From Zymomonas sp. (GTDB taxonomy: Bacteria > Pseudomonadota > Alphaproteobacteria > Sphingomonadales > Sphingomonadaceae), in NCBI GenBank assembly GCA_027489105.1, contig JAIYAJ010000097.1, forward strand, positions 1-13,139: a stretch of 13,139 bases of DNA. Direction: 5' to 3'. Made by a program: the position numbers and the translations under genes. How positions within the stretch are numbered: position 1 is the stretch's first letter; each line of letters opens with the position of its first letter. Under the pieces are notes generated by a model. That model ran no database searches, was not told the DNA's origin, and saw only the letters and a list, made by a program, of their open reading frames with translations. This document shows, piece by piece, positions 6,432 to 13,139 of the stretch.

Positions 6432-9400
6432 ATGATATCCCGCATCTTCATCGATCGCCCGATCTTCGCGTGGGTCGTCGCGATCGTCATCATGCTGCTC
6501 GGCGCGGGCGGGCTGCTGAGCCTGCCCATTTCGCAATATCCGAACGTCGCCCCGCCTTCGATCAACATCCGCGCCAATTATCCGGGCGCCTCGGCCGAAA
6601 CGGTCGAATCGAACATCACCCAGATCATCGAGCAGCAGCTGTCGGGCATCGACGGTCTGCTTTATTTCTCGTCCTCGTCGAGTTCGACCGGCCGGGCCGA
6701 CATCACCGTCACTTTCGACAAGGGCGTCGACCCGGACATTGCGCAAGTCCAGGTCCAGAACCGCGTCCAGCAGGCGCTGCCCCGCCTGCCGGCCCAGGTG
6801 CAGCAGCAGGGCCTGGTCGTCACCAAGTCGAACAGCGACTTTCTGATGGTCGTCAGCGTGTTCGACGAGAGCGACCGCAGCACCAACCGCGACGTCGCCG
6901 ACTATCTCGTCTCGAATCTGCAGGACGGCATCGGCCGCATCCAGGGCGTCGGTGACGTCAATGTGTTCGGTTCCTCCTATGCGATGCGTATCTGGCTCGA
7001 CCCGTATAAGCTCGCCTCGGTGGGCCTGACCACGGCCGACGTGACCACGGCGATCGAGGGGCAGAATGCGCAGGTCGCGGCCGGACAGATCGGCGGCGTT
7101 CCCTCGCCCGACGACCAGATGCTCAACGCGATCGTCACCTCGCGCTCGCGCCTGACCACCGTCGACGAGTTCAAGGCGATCATCGTCAAGATCCAGGGCG
7201 ACGGATCGAAGGTCCTGCTGAAGGATGTGGCGCGCGTCGAGCTCGGCAGCGAATTTTATAACGTGGTGGGCCGCATCAATCGCCATCCGGGCGTTGGTCT
7301 GGCCGTGCTGCTCGCGCCGGGCGCGGACGCGCTGAAGACGTCCGAACTGGTGCGAGCCTATGTCGATACAGCGTCGAAGAGCTTCCCGCCTTATTACAAG
7401 CACACCTTCCTGAACGACGCGACCGCCTTCATCAAATTGTCGATCGAGGAGGTGGTGAAAACCCTTCTCGAGGCGGTCATTCTGGTCGTCATCGTCATGT
7501 TCGTCTTCCTGCAGAGCTGGCGCGCGACCCTGATCCCCGCGATCGCGGTGCCGGTCGTCCTGCTCGGGACCTTCGGCGTGCTGGCTGTGGCGGGCTTCTC
7601 GGTGAACACGCTTACACTGTTCGGTCTGGTGCTGGCGATCGGCCTGCTCGTCGACGACGCGATCGTCGTCGTCGAGAATGTCGAGCGCGTGATGGAGGAA
7701 GACCCCGACATCAGCCCGCGCGAAGCTACGATCAAGTCGATGTCGGAGATCAACACCGCATTGATCGCGATCGCGCTGGTGCTGTCCGCCGTGTTCCTGC
7801 CCATGGCCTTCTTCGGCGGATCGACCGGCGTGATCTACCGCCAGTTCTCGGTCACGATCGTCGCGTCGATGGTGCTGTCGGTCGTGGTCGCGCTCGTCCT
7901 TTCGCCCGCCCTCGCGGCGACCCTGCTCAAGCGGCCCAATCATGAGGATCGCGCGCGCCGCACCGGCATCGTCGGCCGCGCTTATGGCTATGGCGATCGG
8001 TTCAATAGCTGGTTCAGGGATTTCACCGAGCGCTATGTCGGCCTGGTCAAACGGCTTTTCGGCCATGTCCGCCGCGCCCTGATCGTCTTCGTGCTGCTGC
8101 TGATCGCGCTGGGCGTGGTATTCTTCCAGCTGCCCACCGGCTTCGTACCGACCGAGGACCAGGGCAATGCGCAGCTGCAATTCTCGCTCGCTCCCGGCGC
8201 GACGCTCAACCGCACAGTCGAAGTCGCCAAGCAGATCGAGCAGCGACTGAGCCAGACCGAACCTGAAACGATCGTCAATTACGGTCTGATCAGCGGCTCG
8301 AGCTACAGCGGCCAGAGCCAGAATGTCGGGCGCGGCTTCATCGCGCTTGCCCCGTGGGACGAGCGCAAGGGCAGTGAGAACAGCGCCCAGTCGATCGCGA
8401 CCCGCGTCACGCGCAACCTGTCGGACGTCCGCGACGCGCAGATCTTCGTGCTCACACCACCGGCCATTCCCGGCCTCGGGCAGACGTCGGGCTTTTCGAT
8501 GGAATTGCTCAACAGCGGCAATCTGAGCCGCGAGGAGTTCAAGGCGCGCAAGGACCAGCTGCTGGCGGCGGCCGCCGCCGATCCCGACCTCGCCAATGTC
8601 CGCCTGAATTCGCTCGAAGACACGGCGACGCTGGCCGTAGACATAGACTCCGAGAAGGTCGGTGCCCTCGGCATCACCCAGGCCAGCGTCAACCAGACGC
8701 TTTCGGCGGCCTGGGGCGGGCAATATGTCAACGACTTCGTTGATCGCGGCCGCGTGAAGCGCGTCTTTATCCAGGGCGATGCGCAATATCGCAGCAAGCC
8801 CGAGGATCTCGCCGCGTGGCATGTTCGCTCCGCCACCGGGCAGATGGTCCCCTTCTCGGCCTTCGCGACGGTCCGCTGGGCGCAGACCCCGAACGTGCTG
8901 ACGCGGTTCAACGGCATTTCGAACTTCACGCTGCAAGGCCAGGGCGCACCGGGCAAGAGTTCGGGTGACGCCATGAAGCGGATCGAGGAACTGGCGGCGA
9001 AAGTCCCGGGCGTGTCGGTCGACTGGTCCGGGCTCAGCTATCAGGAACGCATCTCGGGCGGACAGGCGCCGCTCCTCTATGCGCTGTCGGTGCTGGTCGT
9101 CTTCCTTTGCCTTGCCGCACTATACGAGAGTTGGTCGGTCCCCACCGCCGTCATCCTCGTGATTCCGCTTGGCCTGATCGGGGCTACGCTCGCAGTGCTG
9201 CTGCGCGGGCTGGAAAACGATATCTTCTTCCAGGTCGGCCTGGTCACCACCATGGGATTGAGCGCCAAGAACGCGATCCTGATCGTCGAATTTGCGATCG
9301 CCGCCGAGAAGGAAGGAAAGACCGCGCTGGAGGCGGCGATCGAGGCGTCGCGCATCCGCCTGCGACCGATCCTGATGACGAGCTTCGCCTTCATGTTCGG

Positions 9401-9578
9401 CGTGGTGCCGCTCGCCATCTCGACCGGCGCCGGCGCGCAGGCGCGCATCGCCATCGGTACGGCAGTGCTGGGCGGCATGTTCACCGCGACTCTGCTTGCG
9501 GTTTTCTACGTTCCACTCTTCTATGTGCTGATCCGGCGAATCTTCCCGGACAAGGCGGGACATGGGGCGAGCGCTTGA
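6432..9578 (+). CDS. RND multidrug efflux permease, HAE1 family (AcrB/MexB-like)
   Basis: Proton-driven trimeric inner-membrane transporter that captures hydrophobic or amphiphilic compounds from the periplasm and outer leaflet. It has 1048 residues, as in AcrB (1049). Seen: the N-terminal FIDRPIFAWVVAI start of TM1; the proton-relay pair D408-D409 in TM4 (GLLVDDAIVVVENV); the TM10 lysine K946 in GLSAKNAILIVEFA; TGFVPTEDQG after TM7; and the docking and pore segments AWGGQYVNDFVDRGRVK and MVPFSAFA. Twelve membrane segments are expected and the hydrophobic blocks fit. Against AcrB from memory, F136, F178 and F628 are kept (for example F137 here), but F610, F615 and F617 correspond to G618, S623 and Y625, so the drug pocket differs. 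No strong Shine-Dalgarno precedes the ATG, which suggests translational coupling to the adaptor. Its stop overlaps the next start by one base. Mechanism sure, substrate unknown. Confidence 0.96.
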   Translation: MISRIFIDRPIFAWVVAIVIMLLGAGGLLSLPISQYPNVAPPSINIRANYPGASAETVESNITQIIEQQLSGIDGLLYFSSSSSSTGRADITVTFDKGVDPDIAQVQVQNRVQQALPRLPAQVQQQGLVVTKSNSDFLMVVSVFDESDRSTNRDVADYLVSNLQDGIGRIQGVGDVNVFGSSYAMRIWLDPYKLASVGLTTADVTTAIEGQNAQVAAGQIGGVPSPDDQMLNAIVTSRSRLTTVDEFKAIIVKIQGDGSKVLLKDVARVELGSEFYNVVGRINRHPGVGLAVLLAPGADALKTSELVRAYVDTASKSFPPYYKHTFLNDATAFIKLSIEEVVKTLLEAVILVVIVMFVFLQSWRATLIPAIAVPVVLLGTFGVLAVAGFSVNTLTLFGLVLAIGLLVDDAIVVVENVERVMEEDPDISPREATIKSMSEINTALIAIALVLSAVFLPMAFFGGSTGVIYRQFSVTIVASMVLSVVVALVLSPALAATLLKRPNHEDRARRTGIVGRAYGYGDRFNSWFRDFTERYVGLVKRLFGHVRRALIVFVLLLIALGVVFFQLPTGFVPTEDQGNAQLQFSLAPGATLNRTVEVAKQIEQRLSQTEPETIVNYGLISGSSYSGQSQNVGRGFIALAPWDERKGSENSAQSIATRVTRNLSDVRDAQIFVLTPPAIPGLGQTSGFSMELLNSGNLSREEFKARKDQLLAAAAADPDLANVRLNSLEDTATLAVDIDSEKVGALGITQASVNQTLSAAWGGQYVNDFVDRGRVKRVFIQGDAQYRSKPEDLAAWHVRSATGQMVPFSAFATVRWAQTPNVLTRFNGISNFTLQGQGAPGKSSGDAMKRIEELAAKVPGVSVDWSGLSYQERISGGQAPLLYALSVLVVFLCLAALYESWSVPTAVILVIPLGLIGATLAVLLRGLENDIFFQVGLVTTMGLSAKNAILIVEFAIAAEKEGKTALEAAIEASRIRLRPILMTSFAFMFGVVPLAISTGAGAQARIAIGTAVLGGMFTATLLAVFYVPLFYVLIRRIFPDKAGHGASA

Positions 9579-11050
9579 TGCGAAAAAGTCTGACGTCGAT
9601 CATCCTGTTGGCGACGACAAGCGCCTGCACGCTGGCCCCGACTTATAAGCGCCCGGTTGCCGCCGTTCCTGCGGCCCTGCCCGATCCGACCGCAGCAGCC
9701 GAGGGTGAACGGCCGGCGGCGCTCAGCTATCGCGACGTGTTCCGCGACGAGAAGCTGGTCGCGCTGATCGATCAGGCTCTGGCCAACAACCAGAACCTGA
9801 AGGCCGCCTATGCCAATGCCCGCGCCGCGCGTGCGCAGGTAACTGTCACGCGCTCCTCGCTCTTCCCGCAGATCGACGTCTCGACTGACGTCACTAAGGC
9901 GGACAGCTCGAACGAGATTCAGGTGGGTGGCAATGCGAGCGTTGGCACGCGCGGTCGCAGCACCGGCGGCGCTATCGCCACCTTCCGCACCGACGCGCAG
10001 GCAAGCTGGGAACTCGACCTGTTCGGCCGCATACAGAGCCTGTCGAACGCCGCTCTCAACGAATATCTGGCAACCGACGCCGCCCGGCGTGGCGTCCGGC
10101 TGAGCGTGGTCGCAGGTGTGGCGAACGCCTATCTCACTTTGGCGACCGATCGTTCCCTGCTCGAGGTCGCCAAGGAAACCAGCGCGGCGGCTGCCAAGAG
10201 TGTCGATCTCACCCGCTCGCTGCTAGAAGGCGGCGTTGCTGCGCGCACCGATCTGCGTCAGGCGGAGACGGTGCTCGCACAGGCCCAGTCCGATCAGGCC
10301 AATCTCGAAACGCTGATCGAGCAGGATCGCAACGCGCTACAGCTGCTGGTCGGAGCGCCGGTGCCGGATGCGCTGCTGCCGACGTCGATCGAGGCGGTCG
10401 ATACGCAGATCGCCGAGGTCCCGGCGGGCCTCGACTCCTCGATTCTGCTGCGCCGCCCAGACGTGGTTCAGGCCGAATATACGCTGCGGGCGGCCAATGC
10501 CCGCATCGGCGCAGCGCGGGCGGCTTTCCTGCCGCGCATCGCACTTACCGCGCTGACCGGCTTTGCCAGCACCGCGCTCACAGACCTCTTCTTACGCGGC
10601 GCGCGCACCTGGAGCGTCGCGCCTTCTGCCACGCTGCCGATCTTCACCGGCGGCGCGAATGTCGGCAATCTGCGCGTCAGCAATGCCCAGCGCGATCAGG
10701 CGGTCGCCCAATATCAGACCGCGATCCAGACGGCGTTTCGCGACGTCTCCAATGCGCTCGCCCGGCGCGCGACGATCGACGAGCAATATGCCGCGAGCAG
10801 CAAGCTCGATGCAGCCGCGCAGGACTCGCTGACCCTGGCCGATGCCCGCTATCGCAACGGGATCGATCCCTATCTCACCCTGCTCGACGCGCGGCGAACC
10901 GCCTATGGCGCAGCCCGCACCTTGGCGCAGACGCGGCTGCTCAAGGCGCAGAATCTGGTCGCCCTGTATCAGACGCTTGGCGGGGACGAGCTGATCGACG
11001 CGACGCCAGGCCAGAAAAGCCAGTTGGCCATGGGCCGCGCGGCAAACTGA
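9578..11050 (+). CDS. Outer-membrane efflux channel lipoprotein, NodT/OprM type
   Basis: Trimeric outer-membrane channel of the tripartite pump. The ATG at 9578 overlaps the permease stop (TGATG) and gives 490 residues, normal for the family. It begins with a lipoprotein signal (lipobox TSAC, acylated Cys17) followed by LAPTYKRP, typical of NodT-family channels. Two repeated OEP domains follow (about 50-250 and 270-465), with family marks such as SWELDLFGR and LLRRPDVVQAEYTLRAANARIGAARAAFLP split across the repeats. The open frame continues 157 codons upstream inside the permease gene, but that is only the shadow of the permease sequence and the lipoprotein start is clear. Translational coupling with the permease implies matched expression of pump and channel. 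Confidence 0.94.
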   Translation: MRKSLTSIILLATTSACTLAPTYKRPVAAVPAALPDPTAAAEGERPAALSYRDVFRDEKLVALIDQALANNQNLKAAYANARAARAQVTVTRSSLFPQIDVSTDVTKADSSNEIQVGGNASVGTRGRSTGGAIATFRTDAQASWELDLFGRIQSLSNAALNEYLATDAARRGVRLSVVAGVANAYLTLATDRSLLEVAKETSAAAAKSVDLTRSLLEGGVAARTDLRQAETVLAQAQSDQANLETLIEQDRNALQLLVGAPVPDALLPTSIEAVDTQIAEVPAGLDSSILLRRPDVVQAEYTLRAANARIGAARAAFLPRIALTALTGFASTALTDLFLRGARTWSVAPSATLPIFTGGANVGNLRVSNAQRDQAVAQYQTAIQTAFRDVSNALARRATIDEQYAASSKLDAAAQDSLTLADARYRNGIDPYLTLLDARRTAYGAARTLAQTRLLKAQNLVALYQTLGGDELIDATPGQKSQLAMGRAAN

Positions 11051-11093
11051 TTCGGCCAGCCGCCGTTCAGACTTTCAGCCGCAAGGGCACTTC

Positions 11094-11822
11094 ATGAATG
11101 TTCGTCGGGCCATCGAGAGCCGGCTCGCCGACCGGGATCTGCTCGGCCGGCGCAGCGTCAGCCTGCTGCTCGTCGCCATCATCCACCTGCTCGGCTTCCT
11201 GTTGCTGCTGTCGCTTGCCCCCAATGTACTGCGCCGGGTCGCACCCGAGCTGAAGAGCTTTCCGCTGCTGTCGATATCGGAGGAGCCGGCGCCCAAGGTC
11301 GCAGCGACGTCGAGTGCCCCACGCCGTCAGGTGGAGAAGGTCGTCCCGCCCACTCCGCCGACCACGCCAGAAATCCCCAAGCTGCCGTCGAACATCATCT
11401 GGATGACGTCCGAACAGTTTCGCGCCACCGACATCTCCAAATTCTCCCCGCGCGAGGCGAAGGATGCGTCGGGCACGGGTGGCACTGCGACGGCGGAAGC
11501 CCAAGGCCCCGGAGAAGGGCCGGGAGGCCAAAAGCTCTATCCCGCCGACTGGTACCGGGAGCCGACGACGGCGGAGATGGCTTTCTACCTGAAGGGCAAG
11601 CGGCAGGCGGGCTGGGGCATGATCGCATGCCGGACCGCGCCGCAATTCCGCGTAGAGGATTGTCAGGAGATCGGCGAATCCCCGACCGGGTCGGGCCTTG
11701 CCAACGCTCTGCGCCAGGCGTCTTGGCAATTCCGCGTCCGGCCGCCCAGCATCGGCGGAAAGCCGCAGGTTGGGGCCTGGGTGAAGATCCTCTTCGACTT
11801 CCAATATGGCGTGATGAAATAG
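11094..11822 (+). CDS. TonB-like membrane-anchored periplasmic protein
   Basis: Probable TonB-related protein of 242 residues; exact role unknown. The ATG at 11094 has AAGGG (11083-11087) 6 nt upstream. Seen: a basic cytoplasmic N-terminus; one membrane segment (about 21-43) containing H31, reminiscent of the essential TonB membrane histidine; a Pro/Lys/Glu-rich linker (about 60-100, with PPTPPTTPEIPKLP); a Gly-rich stretch (about 130-143); and a C-terminal domain whose end (ALRQASWQFRVRPPS, then GAWVKILFDF) resembles the TonB C-terminal fold, which carries a W-x-F/Y-x-P type segment before a final beta-strand. C179 and C190 could form a disulfide. No ExbB/ExbD genes are in view. It follows the channel gene by 43 bp and may be read through from the pump operon. 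Alternative: an unrelated anchored envelope protein of the same architecture. Confidence 0.7.
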   Translation: MNVRRAIESRLADRDLLGRRSVSLLLVAIIHLLGFLLLLSLAPNVLRRVAPELKSFPLLSISEEPAPKVAATSSAPRRQVEKVVPPTPPTTPEIPKLPSNIIWMTSEQFRATDISKFSPREAKDASGTGGTATAEAQGPGEGPGGQKLYPADWYREPTTAEMAFYLKGKRQAGWGMIACRTAPQFRVEDCQEIGESPTGSGLANALRQASWQFRVRPPSIGGKPQVGAWVKILFDFQYGVMK

Positions 11823-11894
11823 GCGGAGGCAACCGTTCAGCACATGGTCAGTTGATCTGGGACAATGACCCAAAGAGCCAATGGGACCATAGCT

Positions 11895-12290
11895 ATGACC
11901 AGGTTGTTCTTCGTTGCTTTGCTTTCCGCTACCGCCGTCACCCCCGCCATGGCCCAATTGCAGTTGGGGGAGCGTCCGATCACGCGAGCCGAAGTCGCAA
12001 AGGTGGCCAAGGCGCAATTCGCCGAGATGGACGCAAACAAGGACGGCTATGTCAGCCCGACCGAGTTCGAAGCTTACCGGGAAAAGCAGAAGGCCCGCCC
12101 CGATCAGGGCCGGGGCCTGACCCATATCGGCCGCAGCTGGTTCGACAAATGCGACACCGACGGCGACGGTCGCGTCAGCCTGTCCGAAGCGCAGGCCCGG
12201 CCGCTCGGCCTGTTCGACATGGCCGATACGGATCGTGACGGGACGGCCAGCCTCGCCGAACAGCAGATCGCATCGATCTTCATCCGATGA
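11895..12290 (+). CDS. Exported EF-hand calcium-binding protein
   Basis: Predicted 131-residue protein with a signal peptide (residues 1-20, cleavage after AMA) and three EF-hand loops that fit the D-x-D/N-x-D-G pattern with Glu at position 12: DANKDGYVSPTE (46-57), DTDGDGRVSLSE (87-98) and DTDRDGTASLAE (111-122). The third loop has Ala at position 8 where a branched hydrophobic residue is usual. It most likely binds calcium in the periplasm; a signalling or structural role cannot be told from the sequence. The ATG at 11895 is chosen because it gives a normal signal peptide, with GGGA 8 nt upstream; an in-frame ATG at 11865 would add 10 polar residues. It lies 72 bp after the TonB-like gene and converges on glcB. 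Confidence 0.85.
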   Translation: MTRLFFVALLSATAVTPAMAQLQLGERPITRAEVAKVAKAQFAEMDANKDGYVSPTEFEAYREKQKARPDQGRGLTHIGRSWFDKCDTDGDGRVSLSEAQARPLGLFDMADTDRDGTASLAEQQIASIFIR

Positions 12291-12296
12291 GAGCAA

Positions 12297-12322
12297 CGAC
12301 GGCCGGCAAAAGCCGACCGTCG
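12297..12322. terminator. Bidirectional hairpin between convergent genes
   Basis: CGACGGCCGGC (12297-12307) and GCCGACCGTCG (12312-12322) form an 11-bp GC-rich stem with one C-A mismatch and an AAAA loop. It starts 6 bp after the EF-hand stop and ends 13 bp from the glcB stop. No T-run flanks it on either strand, but its strength and position fit termination of both transcripts. Confidence 0.65.
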
Positions 12323-12335
12323 CGAGAAGCCGGGC

Positions 12336-13139
12336 TCAGCCGGCCGCCTTGACCTTCAGGCGGAAGGCGTGGAGCAGCGGTTCGGTATAGCCATTGGGCT
12401 GCGCGACCCCCTCGAACACCAGAGCGCGCGCGGCCTGATAGGCCAGGCTTTCCGCCTCGCGACCCGCCATCGGCTGGTAGAGCGGGTCGGCCGCATTCTG
12501 CGCATCGACCTTGGCCGCCATGCGCGACAGCGCCGCGTCGATTTCCTCGGCGGACGCGACGCCGTGCAGCAACCAATTGGCCATGTGCTGCGACGAGATG
12601 CGCAGCGTCGCGCGGTCCTCCATCAGACCGACATCGTGGATGTCGGGTACCTTGGAGCAGCCCACACCCTGGTCGACCCAGCGCACCACATAGCCGAGAA
12701 TGCCCTGCGCATTATTGTCCAGCTCGGCCCGAATGTCCTCAGGCGTCCAGTTGTGGCCATGGGCAACGGGGACCGACAGCAACCGGTCGAGGCTGGCGAC
12801 CGGTTCCGCGCGGCGCTCCTCCTGCCGGGCGAACACATCGACTTCGTGATAATGGGTCGCGTGGAGCGTCGCCGCCGTCGGCGAGGGAACCCAGGCGGTG
12901 TTGGCGCCGGTGCGCGGGTGGCCGATCTTCTGGGCGAGCATGTCGCCCATCCGGTCGGGCGCCGCCCACATGCCCTTGCCGATCTGCGCCTTGCCCGACA
13001 GGCCGCAGGCGAGGCCGATCTGGACGTTGCGATCCTCATAGGCGGCGATCCAGTCGCTCGTCTTCATGTCGCCCTTGCGGATCATCGGGCCGGCACGCAT
13101 CGAGGTGTGCATCTCGTCGCCGGTGCGATCGAGAAAGCC
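12336..13139 (-). CDS. glcB: Malate synthase G, C-terminal part (5' end outside window)
   Basis: Glyoxylate-cycle enzyme that condenses acetyl-CoA with glyoxylate to give malate. The visible 267 residues on the minus strand run from [11 protein letters not shown] to the stop; the N-terminal two thirds lie beyond the right edge. The sequence aligns by eye with the whole C-terminal part of E. coli Glc[63 protein letters not shown] and [12 protein letters not shown] are all kept. The catalytic Asp (E. coli D631) is in MEDRATL at 12615-12617, and the Cys corresponding to C617 is at 12657-12659. The C-terminus lacks major truncation. The enzyme belongs to growth on acetate, glycolate or other C2 sources and has no obvious link to the pump genes that face it. 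Confidence 0.96.
   Translation of the reverse strand, partial: GFLDRTGDEMHTSMRAGPMIRKGDMKTSDWIAAYEDRNVQIGLACGLSGKAQIGKGMWAAPDRMGDMLAQKIGHPRTGANTAWVPSPTAATLHATHYHEVDVFARQEERRAEPVASLDRLLSVPVAHGHNWTPEDIRAELDNNAQGILGYVVRWVDQGVGCSKVPDIHDVGLMEDRATLRISSQHMANWLLHGVASAEEIDAALSRMAAKVDAQNAADPLYQPMAGREAESLAYQAARALVFEGVAQPNGYTEPLLHAFRLKVKAAG

Noticed and set aside
6288..8936. Very long minus-strand open frame (882 codons) opposite the RND permease
   Set aside because: It lies wholly opposite a certain AcrB homologue. High GC third positions remove stops on the complementary frame, and the translation is rich in R, D, A and G with no domain. It is a shadow.
9107..9577. 157-codon upstream extension of the outer-membrane channel
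   Set aside because: It overlaps the conserved C-terminal membrane region of the permease, and the channel has a proper lipoprotein signal from the ATG at 9578.
11884..11905. Resemblance of the EF-hand start (AGCTATGACCAGG) to the lac/M13 cloning-vector sequence, suggesting vector contamination
   Set aside because: The match is only about 10 bases, runs straight into a coherent native gene with genome-like composition, and no other vector sequence is present.
1..13139. tRNA, rRNA, transposase, integrase or toxin-antitoxin genes
   Set aside because: No cloverleaf-like segment, rRNA stretch, insertion-sequence end or recombinase motif was recognised by eye; short RNAs cannot be fully excluded without a covariance search.

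Overview
This window looks like chromosomal DNA of a high-GC alphaproteobacterium, most likely a sphingomonad (Sphingomonas, Sphingobium or a relative). The reasons are the strong C/G third-position bias, the gene order amidase, class A penicillin-binding protein, prfB (recalled as common in that group), an RF2 gene with no programmed frameshift, and malate synthase G. Genus and species cannot be set from the sequence alone.

Layout. (1) 1-4466, plus strand: a core cell-envelope and translation block, with the 3' part of a periplasmic N-acetylmuramoyl-L-alanine amidase, a complete bifunctional PBP1A (mrcA), and prfB (RF2). (2) 4467-5263: a mostly non-coding stretch with several hairpins and dyads around one small gene. 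That gene (4596-4880) encodes an exported Arg/Trp-rich protein built from a hexapeptide repeat. (3) 5264-11050, plus strand: a complete tripartite RND multidrug-efflux operon, made of a lipoprotein adaptor, an AcrB-like HAE1 permease and a NodT-type outer-membrane channel. Gene gaps are 10 bp and then a 1-base stop/start overlap. (4) 11094-11822: a TonB-like membrane-anchored periplasmic protein 43 bp after the channel gene. (5) 11895-12290: a small exported EF-hand protein with three calcium-binding loops. (6) 12336-13139, minus strand: the C-terminal part of malate synthase G (glcB), convergent with the EF-hand gene and separated from it by a strong hairpin.

How the genes work together. The first block builds and remodels peptidoglycan (PBP1A synthesises, the amidase cleaves), and prfB is a housekeeping translation gene carried alongside. 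The RND operon would assemble one envelope-spanning pump. The upstream region (about 5035-5240) has several inverted repeats that could be operator sites, but no regulator gene is visible in the window. The TonB-like and EF-hand genes may be read through from the pump operon or be independent.

Nothing here is clearly a previously undescribed system. The most worthwhile leads are the hexad-repeat protein, the palindrome-rich pump promoter, the strong hairpin after prfB, the altered drug-pocket residues of the permease, and the orphan TonB-like protein next to the pump. No CRISPR array, tRNA, rRNA, transposase or attachment site was seen.
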